Part shown: in pieces, positions 51,973-62,033 of the stretch
Layout of the letters: each line of letters begins with the position of its first letter
Numbering within the stretch: the stretch's first letter is position 1
Assembly (NCBI RefSeq): GCF_003977605.1
Contig: NZ_RYYU01000001.1
Span: 62,001-126,000 of the forward strand
Direction: 5' to 3'
Length of the DNA: 64,000 bases
From: Prevotella koreensis
GTDB lineage: Bacteria > Bacteroidota > Bacteroidia > Bacteroidales > Bacteroidaceae
Program-made: the position numbers and the translations under genes
The notes under the pieces: generated by a model
The model's input: only the letters and a program-made list of their open reading frames with translations
What the model was told of the DNA's origin: nothing
The model's database searches: none

Positions 51973-51980
51973 CAAAGTTA
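51973..51980 (-). promoter_or_regulatory. -7 element of the minus-strand glycosyltransferase operon
   Basis: Complement reads TAACTTTG, 23 nt from the start codon; no exact -33 TTTG at the right distance. The rest of the 253-bp divergent gap is AT-rich without clear signals. Confidence 0.55.
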
Positions 51981-52203
51981 CGACTTTGATTTGAAAAATA
52001 ACGTTTTTCTTTGGAAATATTTGCTATTTTCCGATAATGTGGAAATTTGATTGGGCAATGTGTCCTAAATGCTTAGGTATAATGCGATTTTTTTGAAAAT
52101 ATCACCTTGGTTTTAAGAAATAATGTCATGTTTTTAGGTTATATATAAAAAAATGACATGCAGTGTAATAAACCTACGGTTTTTACGTTAATAAATTCAG
52201 ACT

Positions 52204-53718
52204 ATGGAGGGCAAGAAGGGCAGTTATCATCATATATTGAAATATACCGGCATTTTTGGCGGTATACAAATAATCAATATACTTTTTGCTCTTATACGTA
52301 ACAAGTTTGTTGCGTTGATACTCGGCCCTGAAGGAATGGGACTTGTTTCGCTTTTCAATTCCACCGTGAAACTTATTTCCGACTCTACCAATTTCGGAAT
52401 TCAAATTAGTGCCGTTAAGAATATTTCTGAGGCTTATAGTAAGAAAAATAAGCAGGAGGTAGAGAAAAATATAGTTGTTGTAAGGTCGTGGAGTATTCTT
52501 GTGGCATTGTTGGGTGTATTCGTATGTATGATTGCCGGTCCGCTTGTGGATAATGTGGCTTTCAGTTGGGGTGACCACACACTACATTTCATATTGCTCT
52601 CGCCGATAGTTGGCATGACGGCAATTACAGGTGGTGAAACTGCGATATTGAAAGGAACGCAGCAGTTGCGCGGGCTTGCTGCTATTTCTTCATTAAATAT
52701 ATTGCTTGCGCTTATAACGACTATACCTATATATTATATATGGGGTGAAGTTGCCATTATTCCTTCGCTTGTGATAGTGGCAGTGATACAGATGTTGCTC
52801 ACCATCAGGTATTCGCTTAGGTTTTATCCATTGAAGTTTGATTTCTCAAAGGCAACGCTGGGTGAGGGTGCAGGTATGATAAAACTCGGTATCGCTTTTG
52901 TAGTGGCGGGAATAATGGGTAGCGGTATGGACTTTGCCATACGTTCCATGCTCAATAACTATGGTGCTCTTGATACAGTAGGACTATATAATGCGGGATA
53001 TGTAATAACGCTGACATACGCAGGTATGGTATTCTCTGCAATGGAGTCTGATTATTTTCCAAGACTTTCGGCAATAACTTGCGATAAGGCTGCTCGGAAC
53101 ATTGCCATAAATAATCAGATAGAGGTATTACTGTTGCTAATATCGCCTATGATAGCGGCATTCATAGTATTCATGCCAATTATTGTTCCTCTCCTGCTTA
53201 GTTCCAAGTTCGTTCCATCTATCGGTATGATGCAGATAATGGTGCTTTCGCTATATTGCAGGGCTATTGTTTTGCCAATGCAATATCTTCCGCTCTCTCG
53301 TGGCGATTCACGTTCGTATCTTTTACTCGAAGCAGTTTATGACATACTATTATTCGCAGCCACGGCATTGCTTTATGGACGTTACGGACTTACTGGAGCA
53401 GGTATTGCCGTTACCATAGTCGGAATAGTTGATGTTTTTTTCACCATATTCTATCTACGAATAAGATATTCTTATGTTTTCAGCAATAGAATACTTAAAT
53501 TTCTCATGGTTCAGACACCGCTCGGAGTGTGTGCATTTGTTCTGACATTTTTCTCGCAAGGTTGGTTATATTGGCTTACCGGTACGTTCATATTCATTGT
53601 CAGTGCACTCTTTTCTTTCCTTGTACTTAGACGTAATAGCCACTTGTGGGAAAGTTTACGTGAAAAGTTCTTGAAGAAATTCAAACCGCAAATTAAAAAG
53701 AAACATGGCAAAAGTTAG
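52204..53718 (+). CDS. Polysaccharide flippase (Wzx-like, MATE/MVF superfamily)
   Basis: 504-residue integral membrane protein with about 12-14 hydrophobic segments over nearly its whole length. It is predicted to move lipid-linked sugar units across the inner membrane. The N-terminal FGGIQIINILFALIRNKFVA and LGPEGMGLVSLFNS are typical of the Wzx/polysaccharide-transporter family. Its end overlaps the next glycosyltransferase by 14 bp. With the two neighbouring operons it makes a small surface-polysaccharide cluster. No polymerase (Wzy) was recognised nearby. Confidence 0.88.
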   Translation: MEGKKGSYHHILKYTGIFGGIQIINILFALIRNKFVALILGPEGMGLVSLFNSTVKLISDSTNFGIQISAVKNISEAYSKKNKQEVEKNIVVVRSWSILVALLGVFVCMIAGPLVDNVAFSWGDHTLHFILLSPIVGMTAITGGETAILKGTQQLRGLAAISSLNILLALITTIPIYYIWGEVAIIPSLVIVAVIQMLLTIRYSLRFYPLKFDFSKATLGEGAGMIKLGIAFVVAGIMGSGMDFAIRSMLNNYGALDTVGLYNAGYVITLTYAGMVFSAMESDYFPRLSAITCDKAARNIAINNQIEVLLLLISPMIAAFIVFMPIIVPLLLSSKFVPSIGMMQIMVLSLYCRAIVLPMQYLPLSRGDSRSYLLLEAVYDILLFAATALLYGRYGLTGAGIAVTIVGIVDVFFTIFYLRIRYSYVFSNRILKFLMVQTPLGVCAFVLTFFSQGWLYWLTGTFIFIVSALFSFLVLRRNSHLWESLREKFLKKFKPQIKKKHGKS

Positions 53719-54685
53719 TATTCTTGTTGCGGTGTATAATGGCGAGCCAACTTTAAAAAGATGCCTTGATTCGCTAATAGCACAGACCCATGTAGATATT
53801 GAGGTATTGTGTGTAGACGATTGTTCCACAGATGCTTCTGTGTCGGTACTTGAAGACTATTCTCATCGTGACGATAGGATAAAAGTATTCCGACAGAGTG
53901 AGAACAAGGGGCAGGCAGTGGCAAGAAATAGAGGACTCGCAGAGGCTTCGGGAGAATACGTATGTTTTCTTGATTGCGACGACAGGCTATCTGCAGATGC
54001 TTTGGAGAGTGCCGTAAGCGTATTTGAAAGACATTCGTCAACAGATTGTGTGTTGCTGAAAGTAAAAATGGTAGATGGAACGGCAGAGAAAGATTATCCT
54101 ATGACTCACTTTGAGGTGATGACCGGTTATGAGGCATTTTTGGCATCGCTTACATGGGAAATACATGGTTGCTATGTCACTCGGGCTGCATTGCACAAGC
54201 AATATCCCTATGATGATACTTGTCGTTCATACAGCGACGATAATACCACACGCATACATTATTATCATTCGCGAGAGGTGAGATGTTGTGAGGGTATATA
54301 TTATTATTATAAAAACGAATTGTCTGTAACGCACAAACCGAGTGTAAGACGATTTGATTATCTAAAGGCCAATGAGTCTATGAAAAGACAACTCATCTCT
54401 TTCGGTGTTGATGAAGAGGTTATGAAGATTTATGAAAGAGTGAGATGGCTTGTGGTTGTGGATACTTATATGTTCTATTTTTTGAACCGTAATAAACTTT
54501 CGGTAGAAGATGCGACCTTCGGTCTGAATGAAATAAGGCGTGTGTGGACTACAATAGAGACGGACAAGATAGAGCCTTCGCTAAAGAAAAAGTTTGGATA
54601 TATGCCTCTGCGATTCTCATGGAAGATGTTCCGACTACAAGAAGAAATATATTTCACTTTGAAGAAACTTATCGGCAGAATTTGA
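53705..54685 (+). CDS. Family 2 glycosyltransferase
   Basis: 326 residues. VSILVAVYNGEPTLKRCLDS, VLCVDDCSTDASV, NKGQAVARNRGLAEASGEYV and CFLDCDDRLS (DxD) give a clear GT2 fold (about 1-110). The remaining 200 residues are not diagnostic; they include a Tyr-rich stretch YYYYKNELSVTHKP. It overlaps the flippase gene by 14 bp, so the two are translated together, supporting a role in building the flippase's substrate. Confidence 0.88.
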   Translation: MAKVSILVAVYNGEPTLKRCLDSLIAQTHVDIEVLCVDDCSTDASVSVLEDYSHRDDRIKVFRQSENKGQAVARNRGLAEASGEYVCFLDCDDRLSADALESAVSVFERHSSTDCVLLKVKMVDGTAEKDYPMTHFEVMTGYEAFLASLTWEIHGCYVTRAALHKQYPYDDTCRSYSDDNTTRIHYYHSREVRCCEGIYYYYKNELSVTHKPSVRRFDYLKANESMKRQLISFGVDEEVMKIYERVRWLVVVDTYMFYFLNRNKLSVEDATFGLNEIRRVWTTIETDKIEPSLKKKFGYMPLRFSWKMFRLQEEIYFTLKKLIGRI

Positions 54686-54702
54686 AAAATGTCAGATAAA
54701 AC

Positions 54703-54733
54703 TTTGCGGTTAGACAATAAAGTGCTAATTTTG
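54703..54733 (+). promoter_or_regulatory. Promoter of the NhaD-type antiporter gene, giving a very short leader
   Basis: TTTG at 54703-54706, 19-nt spacer, TAATTTTG at 54726-54733. The ATG is at 54742, only 8 bases past the -7 box, so the transcript would be leaderless or nearly so. Confidence 0.75.
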
Positions 54734-54741
54734 CGGTTGAA

Positions 54742-56139
54742 ATGACACTGATAATTGCAGCCATACTGATTTTGAGTTATCTTTTGATAGCTACGGCAAA
54801 CCTTACAAAAGTCAATAAGACGGCGATTGCCATCTTTGCAGCAGCGGTAGGGTGGGTGTTGTATATCTGTTTCGGAACCGATTTCGTAATGAGTAGGCAT
54901 CCTTCCGAATACACAGATTTTCTTGGAGGAGCAGTACCTACAAGTTCTGCCGTGAAGCACTATATTGCACAGAATATTTTCTTGAAATATGTGGGGAGAG
55001 GTGCAGAAATAGTATTGTTCTTGCTTTCCACAATGACGATAGTGGAGATTTTGAACAACAATGGTTGTTTTGATTTCCTTACAGAAATGATGCGTACACG
55101 CAGCAGCAAAAAACTGCTATGGATGATGACCGGCATAACGTTCTTGGTGTCTGCAAATCTTGATAATATAACCACAACGACAATGATGCTGGTGGTGATG
55201 CACGGATTGATACCAAATCGTCGTCATCGAATGATATACGGCTGCGCCATAGTGCTCGCGGCAAACTGCGGTGGGGCACTGACGGTGATAGGCGATCCTA
55301 CAGGGTTGCTATTGTGGAATAATGGTGCTGTAACAGCCTCGCGCTTCTCCGCTTCGTTGGCTATCCCTTGTGTCGTTTCGTGTGCACTTCCTGTTCTTGT
55401 TCTTAGCAGAATTCTTCCTGAAAGGGTAGATGTGGAATGGTCGCTTCCGTACAGAGGCGATGATACCAATCTGTCAAGGTGGCAACGTATTATGATGCTT
55501 TTCGTGGGAATCGGTGGACTTTGGTTTATTCCGACATTCCATAATATAACTAAGTTAAGTCCGTTCCTCGGTGCCCTTTGCGTACTTTCGCTTTTGTGGG
55601 TTGTGAACGAGATCGTTAACCGTAAACTTATGGATGTGGATAAAATGATTCAGCGCAGAATGCCGCGGGTGCTTCAATACGGTGTAATCCAGATGATGCT
55701 TTTCGTTATGGGTATGATGCTTGCCGTGGGAGTAGTTTATGAGACAGGAGCCGTAGATTGGCTTGCGCGTAATATTGACTATCATGTCCATAATATTTGG
55801 ATACTTGGGGCTCTGTCGGCGGCAATGAGCAGTATCGTTGATTCGTTTGCTACATCATTGAGTTTTATATCATTATATCCGATTGTTGATGTAGAATCAA
55901 CAATGAAATGGGCTGATGCGGGGTATATGATGTCATTCGCACAAAATGGAAATTATTGGAAAATAATAGCATATAGTACTGCGATAGGTGGAAACTTCAT
56001 GCTAACAGGTTCACTCAGCGGATTGGCGTTGATGAAAATGGAACGCATACACGTAGGGTGGTATCTGAAGAATGTAGGTTGGGTTTCGGTTATTGCATGG
56101 TTTATTGGCATAGCTTTTATTTCTATGATGTCGTTGTAG
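54742..56139 (+). CDS. nhaD: NhaD-type sodium/proton antiporter
   Basis: 465-residue membrane protein with about 11-12 hydrophobic segments, predicted to export Na+ in exchange for H+. Ion-transporter-superfamily landmarks: SANLDNITTTTMMLVVMHGL (about 135-154), AANCGGALTVIGDPTGLLLW (about 173-192), and the C-terminal repeat SSIVDSFATSLSFISLYPI and TAIGGNFMLTGSLSGLALM. The family is NhaD/ArsB-like rather than NhaA. It has its own promoter and pfkA follows 21 bp later. The start at 54742 gives a nearly leaderless message. Confidence 0.9.
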   Translation: MTLIIAAILILSYLLIATANLTKVNKTAIAIFAAAVGWVLYICFGTDFVMSRHPSEYTDFLGGAVPTSSAVKHYIAQNIFLKYVGRGAEIVLFLLSTMTIVEILNNNGCFDFLTEMMRTRSSKKLLWMMTGITFLVSANLDNITTTTMMLVVMHGLIPNRRHRMIYGCAIVLAANCGGALTVIGDPTGLLLWNNGAVTASRFSASLAIPCVVSCALPVLVLSRILPERVDVEWSLPYRGDDTNLSRWQRIMMLFVGIGGLWFIPTFHNITKLSPFLGALCVLSLLWVVNEIVNRKLMDVDKMIQRRMPRVLQYGVIQMMLFVMGMMLAVGVVYETGAVDWLARNIDYHVHNIWILGALSAAMSSIVDSFATSLSFISLYPIVDVESTMKWADAGYMMSFAQNGNYWKIIAYSTAIGGNFMLTGSLSGLALMKMERIHVGWYLKNVGWVSVIAWFIGIAFISMMSL

Positions 56140-56160
56140 TATTATTGTAAAAAGGAAAAT

Positions 56161-57138
56161 ATGAGTAGGATAAGAACTGTCGGCGTATTGACATCAGGTG
56201 GAGATGCGCCGGGAATGAATGCTGCAATACGTGCTGTGACGCGTGCAGGCATATATAATGGATTTAACATAAAGGGTATTTATCGTGGCTGGGACGGTCT
56301 TATAAATGGAGAGATACGGGATTTCACGACAGAGAATGTTTCAGGTATTATAATGATGGGTGGTACAATCCTTAAAACTGCACGCTCGAATGAGTTTATG
56401 AAACCGGAAGGAAGAAAGAAGGCTTACGAGAATATGCAGAAAGAAGGCATTGATGCACTTGTCGTGATAGGTGGTAATGGTTCTCTGACCGGTGCGCGTG
56501 TCTTTGCAGAAGAATATGATGTGTGCTGTATAGGACTGCCTGGCACTATCGACAATGACCTTTATGGAACAGACTCTACGATAGGATATGACACAACTAT
56601 GAATACAATCATGGAATGTGTTGACCGCATAAGAGATACGGCACAGAGCCACGAACGTATTTTCTTTATCGAGGTTATGGGACGAGATGCCGGATTCCTC
56701 GCACAGAATAGTGCCATAGCAAGTGGAGCAGAGGCTGCCATAATACCGGAGGACTCAACTGATGTAGACCAGTTGGCACGTTTCATGAAAAGAGGAATAA
56801 GGAAATCAAAGAAAAGTTGTATCGTCATTGTCTCGGAAAGTAAGAAATGTGGTGCGTTATATTATGCCGATAGGGTAAAAAAGGAATTTCCTGACTATGA
56901 TGTACGTGTCTCGATACTCGGACATTTGCAGCGTGGTGGGCGACCTACGGCACACGACCGTGTCCTTGCTGCCCGTACAGGTGTTGGAGCAATAGAGGCA
57001 ATATTGCAAGGACAGAGAAATGTTATGGTAGGTGTAAGATACAATGAAGTTGTTTACGTGCCGTTTAATGAGGCTATCAGAAGTGATAAGCCTTTTGACA
57101 AAAAACTGATAAAAGTTCTTGATGAATTGAGCATATAA
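56161..57138 (+). CDS. pfkA: 6-phosphofructokinase (ATP-type), with Asn in the GGDGS motif
   Basis: 325 residues. Phosphorylates fructose 6-phosphate at C1 in glycolysis. Motifs: [15 protein letters not shown] (about 12-26), [12 protein letters not shown] with the catalytic Asp (about 127), MGRDAGFLA (about 170) and [13 protein letters not shown]. The nucleotide motif, usually GGDGS, reads GGNGS at about residues 102-106. The Asp that helps bind Mg-ATP in E. coli is thus Asn. The next residue, Gly, is the ATP-type choice rather than the PPi-type Asp. The rest of the active site is intact, so it is likely functional. It lies 21 bp after nhaD, probably co-transcribed. Confidence 0.94.
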   Translation: MSRIRTVGVLTSGGDAPGMNAAIRAVTRAGIYNGFNIKGIYRGWDGLINGEIRDFTTENVSGIIMMGGTILKTARSNEFMKPEGRKKAYENMQKEGIDALVVIGGNGSLTGARVFAEEYDVCCIGLPGTIDNDLYGTDSTIGYDTTMNTIMECVDRIRDTAQSHERIFFIEVMGRDAGFLAQNSAIASGAEAAIIPEDSTDVDQLARFMKRGIRKSKKSCIVIVSESKKCGALYYADRVKKEFPDYDVRVSILGHLQRGGRPTAHDRVLAARTGVGAIEAILQGQRNVMVGVRYNEVVYVPFNEAIRSDKPFDKKLIKVLDELSI

Positions 57139-57200
57139 AGCACTTTGTTTGTTGTAATCCGTAGTAAAAAACGGATAACAGATATTTTATAAGTGAAAAA

Positions 57201-57232
57201 TTTGTCCAAGAAAAATTATTTAAGTAATTTTG
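57201..57232 (+). promoter_or_regulatory. Promoter of the ATP synthase operon
   Basis: TTTG at 57201-57204, 20-nt spacer, TAATTTTG at 57225-57232, 49 nt before the atpD start. Confidence 0.8.
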
Positions 57233-57277
57233 CACCATTATTACTTGCTTAACTCTTAAAATAAATAATAAATATAA

Positions 57278-58807
<1,530 letters not shown>

Positions 58808-58855
58808 TCTTTGTGTATTTAGGTTTAAAAAGTTTAAAGGAAAAGATTAATATTG

Positions 58856-59095
58856 ATGCTTAAACTTAAAATCGTTTCACCGGAAAAGGTGGAATATGAC
58901 GGTGATATAGAGAGCGTGAAGGTACCGGGCACGGCCGGAGAATTTGAAATTCTTATAAACCATGCCCCCATCATCTCGTCTTTGGAACGCGGAACCGTTA
59001 CATACATTGGCTCTGAAGGTAGTAAGAGTATTGACATTGAAGGTGGTTTCGTTTCTGTAAAGAAGAACGTGGTCAATATCTGCATAGAAATATGA
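58856..59095 (+). CDS. atpC: ATP synthase F1 subunit epsilon (short form)
   Basis: 79 residues: only the N-terminal beta-sandwich (LKIVSPEKVEYDGDIESVKV, GEFEILINHAPIIS) is present. The C-terminal helical hairpin that in E. coli inhibits ATP hydrolysis is missing; this short form is common in Bacteroidetes. The ATG at 58856 gives the conserved start; an in-frame TTG precedes it. Its stop overlaps the next start (ATGA). Confidence 0.93.
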   Translation: MLKLKIVSPEKVEYDGDIESVKVPGTAGEFEILINHAPIISSLERGTVTYIGSEGSKSIDIEGGFVSVKKNVVNICIEI

Positions 59096-59487
59096 TGGAC
59101 GTTGACAAAGTTGCCAAACGTTATGTTGGAATAGGGGCTTTAATTGTTATAGCCCTTACGATGATAGGGATATTTATATCTTCATTTCGTCCTGAGTGGG
59201 ACATGATTGCTCCGGTATGGGTTAGTGCAGGATTTTCTGTATTTTTCCTTATATCATTTGCTTTCTTGTGGAGATGGATAATAAAAAGTAACAGAGAGTC
59301 TCTGACAACTCTTTACTCTGTCGTTTCGGGATTACGCATGGTTATGGCACTTTTCACTCTGTTCATATGCTTCTTGGTGGTTGGTAGGGATGCAATGCTC
59401 CCATATGTATCGGTATTTATGGTTTATTATCTTGTAATGATTGGCTATCATACCGTTTATTTTTCAAAAATCACTAACCGGCAATAA
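59092..59487 (+). CDS. Small membrane protein in the ATP synthase operon (AtpI-like position)
   Basis: 131 residues with four hydrophobic segments: VGIGALIVIALTMIGIFISS, APVWVSAGFSVFFLISFAFL, VSGLRMVMALFTLFICFLVV and YVSVFMVYYLVMIGYHTVYF. It overlaps atpC by 4 bp and precedes atpB, so it is translated with them. By place and size it may act in c-ring assembly like AtpI/UncI, but no clear sequence match is visible. Conserved in Bacteroidales atp operons as far as I recall. Confidence 0.75.
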   Translation: MMDVDKVAKRYVGIGALIVIALTMIGIFISSFRPEWDMIAPVWVSAGFSVFFLISFAFLWRWIIKSNRESLTTLYSVVSGLRMVMALFTLFICFLVVGRDAMLPYVSVFMVYYLVMIGYHTVYFSKITNRQ

Positions 59488-59524
59488 ATCTTTTCAAATT
59501 AACAACTATATTAATATATAATAA

Positions 59525-60556
59525 ATGAATCACGTCAAGTCTATTTTGCTCATTTTGGCTGTTGCACTATTGCCCTTGAATCTCTTTGCTGAAGAAAAGG
59601 AATCGGCAATAGACATTCCGGAGATTGTGCTTCATCACATGTCTGATGCATACGAGTGGCATATAGCCGGACATGTAAGCATTCCTTTACCAATCATTGT
59701 AAAAGGTGAAAATGAATGGTTCTTTGGCACATCAAAAGGAATTGAGCAACACAAAACTCTGTTTTTTGATGAGTCTCATCACGGAAAGATATATGAGAAA
59801 ATGTCTGACGGAAGTGTTAAACGTCCGCTTGACTTAAGCATGACCAAGACTGTATGTCAGATTTGGATTGTTGCAATTATTCTTATTGTATTGTTCCTCA
59901 CTATCGCTAAATGGTACAAGAAACGTGATTGTACAAGTGAAGCACCACGTGGTTTCATAGGTGCAATGGAAATGCTCGTAATGACAATCCACGATGATGT
60001 TATAAAGGGATGCGTTGGTGAGAAGCATTATAAGAAATATGCTCCATATCTGCTTACCGTGTTCTTTTTCATCCTTGTAACCAACTTGCTCGGATTGATA
60101 CCGATATTCCCCGGTGGAGCAAATGTTACGGGAAATATCAATATAACTTTCTTCCTTGCAATTTGCACAATGTTGCTTGTCAATATTTTCGGAAGTAAGG
60201 AGTATTGGAAAGAAATATTATGGCCGGAAGTACCTTTCTTCTTGAAGGCCTATCCGGTGCCACTGATACCCATAATAGAGGTGGTGGGAATATTCACAAA
60301 GCCTTTCGCGCTCATGGTTCGTCTCTTTGCCAATATGATGGCAGGTCATGCCATAATCTTGAGTTTCACATGTGTGATATTCCTTGGTTGGACATTAGGA
60401 GTGGGCATGGGTATCGGACTGAATATTTTCAGTGCATTGATGCTTTTATTTATGAATTGTGTGGAATTGCTTGTTGCTTTCGTACAGGCATACGTGTTCA
60501 CATTGCTCTCTTCGGTATTCATCGGATTGGCACATCCGCAACATCATGGTTCGTAA
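59525..60556 (+). CDS. atpB: ATP synthase F0 subunit a
   Basis: 343 residues. An N-terminal signal-like segment (ILLILAVALLPLNLFAEE) and a long periplasmic stretch precede the usual five or six membrane helices. The essential arginine lies in LMVRLFANMMAGHAIIL (about residue 262), and the C-terminal AFVQAYVFTLLSSVFIGLA is typical. It forms the proton half-channels beside the c-ring. Longer at the N-terminus than E. coli AtpB (271), a Bacteroidetes trait. Confidence 0.95.
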   Translation: MNHVKSILLILAVALLPLNLFAEEKESAIDIPEIVLHHMSDAYEWHIAGHVSIPLPIIVKGENEWFFGTSKGIEQHKTLFFDESHHGKIYEKMSDGSVKRPLDLSMTKTVCQIWIVAIILIVLFLTIAKWYKKRDCTSEAPRGFIGAMEMLVMTIHDDVIKGCVGEKHYKKYAPYLLTVFFFILVTNLLGLIPIFPGGANVTGNINITFFLAICTMLLVNIFGSKEYWKEILWPEVPFFLKAYPVPLIPIIEVVGIFTKPFALMVRLFANMMAGHAIILSFTCVIFLGWTLGVGMGIGLNIFSALMLLFMNCVELLVAFVQAYVFTLLSSVFIGLAHPQHHGS

Positions 60557-60630
60557 TGGCCAATTAGTGGATTCGATTATTTAAAGATAAAACAAAAATA
60601 TTTATTAATAACAATTTAAAATTTAAGATT

Positions 60631-60870
60631 ATGATTTCATTATTATTAGCAGCAGAAGGACTTGGCGCATTAGGTTGCAGTCTTGGTGCAGGTATCGCAA
60701 CAATTGGTGCAGGTATGGGTATTGGTAAGATTGGTAGCAGCGCAATGGATGCTATCGCTCGCCAGCCAGAAGCAACAAGCAAGATTCAAACAAACATGAT
60801 TCTTACATCTGCATTCATTGAGGGTGTTGCTCTGTTTGCTGTGGTTGCTTGTGCATTCCTTATTAAATAA
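60631..60870 (+). CDS. atpE: ATP synthase F0 subunit c
   Basis: 79-residue hairpin of two membrane helices forming the c-ring. The loop is ARQPE, and the ion-binding carboxylate is the Glu in SAFIEGVALFAVVACAF (about residue 64). The residues next to this Glu (Gly, not Ser or Thr) and the lack of a Gln in helix 1 argue for proton rather than sodium binding. It is followed by a region that can form alternative hairpins (60871-60915), which may help raise its dosage. Confidence 0.95.
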   Translation: MISLLLAAEGLGALGCSLGAGIATIGAGMGIGKIGSSAMDAIARQPEATSKIQTNMILTSAFIEGVALFAVVACAFLIK

Positions 60871-60915
60871 GGCCTGATGCTTTGAGGTCTGTGAATACCG
60901 ATTCATCGGCCTCAA
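60871..60915 (+). promoter_or_regulatory. Alternative hairpins between atpE and atpF
   Basis: GGCCTGATG (60871-60879) can pair with CATCGGCC (60904-60911) with one bulged base. TTGAGG (60882-60887) can pair with CCTCAA (60910-60915). The two share bases and exclude each other. No T-run follows, so it is not a classic terminator. Confidence 0.45.
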
Positions 60916-60961
60916 CAAGTGAAACCTTAATATTATTAATCTCAACAACAACTAATTGTAA

Positions 60962-61480
60962 ATGGATTTTCAGAATTTGCCATCCATACTCACACCGGAT
61001 TTGGGATTACTCTTCTGGATGCTTTTGGCATTTCTTGTAATCTTCTATTTCTTGACAAGATACGGATTCCCTGTTATTACCAAGATGGTAGAAGAACGCA
61101 AGGCTTATATTGATGAAAGCCTTCGTAAGGCACACGATGCCAACGAGAAACTTGCCAACATACAGCAAGAGGGAGAGACTTTGCTGAAAGAGGCACGTGA
61201 GCGTCAGGCACAGATTCTTTCTGAGGCTGCTGCTACTCGTGATGCAATTATTGAGCAAGCCCAAACAAAGGCTCGTGATGAAGGTACACGCATTATTTCT
61301 GAGGCTAAGGCGCAGATTGAGGCAGAGAAAATGAGTGCCATAAGTGACATTCGAAAACAGGTTGCCGAAATCAGTGTTTCTGTTGCCGAAAAAGTATTGC
61401 GTGAACGTCTTTCCGGCGAAGCAGAGCAGATGAAGTATGTTGATAAGTTGCTGGATGAGTTGTCTTATAATGCTAAATAA
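60962..61480 (+). CDS. atpF: ATP synthase F0 subunit b
   Basis: 172 residues: one membrane helix near the N-terminus (LGLLFWMLLAFLVIFYFL, about 14-31), then a long charged helix that dimerises to form the peripheral stalk (AHDANEKLANIQQEGETLLK and following). The conserved RYGFPVITKMVEER follows the membrane helix. Follows atpE by 91 bp and precedes atpH by 9 bp. Confidence 0.95.
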   Translation: MDFQNLPSILTPDLGLLFWMLLAFLVIFYFLTRYGFPVITKMVEERKAYIDESLRKAHDANEKLANIQQEGETLLKEARERQAQILSEAAATRDAIIEQAQTKARDEGTRIISEAKAQIEAEKMSAISDIRKQVAEISVSVAEKVLRERLSGEAEQMKYVDKLLDELSYNAK

Positions 61481-61489
61481 TTGTAGGAT

Positions 61490-62023
61490 ATGGATATAGG
61501 TGTCATTTCGGTTCGCTATGCGCGTGCTTTATTGAAGAGTTCTGTGCAGACAGGGTGCGACGAAAAGGTGTATCAAGATATGGCTACGTTGACAAAGTCT
61601 TTTGTTGAGGTACCGAAACTACGTCATACCATAAACAACCCTACTTTGAGCCAAGAAAAAAAGAAGCAACTGCTTATTACCGCATGCGGAGCAGATATTA
61701 ATCCGCTCACACGTCGCTTCGTGGAATTGGTTATTAAGGAGGGTAGGGAGACGGTTATTATGTTCATCGCTTCGTCCTATATAACACTATATCGCAAGCA
61801 GAAGAACATTATTCATGGCAAACTCATCACCGCTACTACCGTAAGTCCTGCAACTGAGCAAAAAATGAAGCAAATCGTTCAGAACAAAACAAAGGGCACG
61901 GTGGAATTTCTCGCCGAGGTGACCCCCGATATAATCGGTGGTTTCATTCTTGAGTACGACACTTACAGAATGGATGCATCTGTGCAATCACAATTGCGCG
62001 ACATCTTGAAAACGCTGAAATAA
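61490..62023 (+). CDS. atpH: ATP synthase F1 subunit delta
   Basis: 177 residues, top of the peripheral stalk linking b to alpha. The helical N-terminal domain starts with ISVRYARALLKSSVQTG, and the C-terminal domain has ITATTVSPATEQKMKQIVQN, VTPDIIGGFILEYDTYRMDA and SVQSQLRDILKTLK. Spacings of 9 bp before and 10 bp after fit one operon. Confidence 0.95.
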   Translation: MDIGVISVRYARALLKSSVQTGCDEKVYQDMATLTKSFVEVPKLRHTINNPTLSQEKKKQLLITACGADINPLTRRFVELVIKEGRETVIMFIASSYITLYRKQKNIIHGKLITATTVSPATEQKMKQIVQNKTKGTVEFLAEVTPDIIGGFILEYDTYRMDASVQSQLRDILKTLK

Positions 62024-62033
62024 ATAAAGAATA

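Noticed and set aside
52123..52159. Short inverted repeat ATGTCAT/ATGACAT in the divergent gap before the flippase gene
   Set aside because: Seven-base arms with a 23-nt gap in AT-rich DNA are expected by chance, and the repeat does not sit on a clear promoter.
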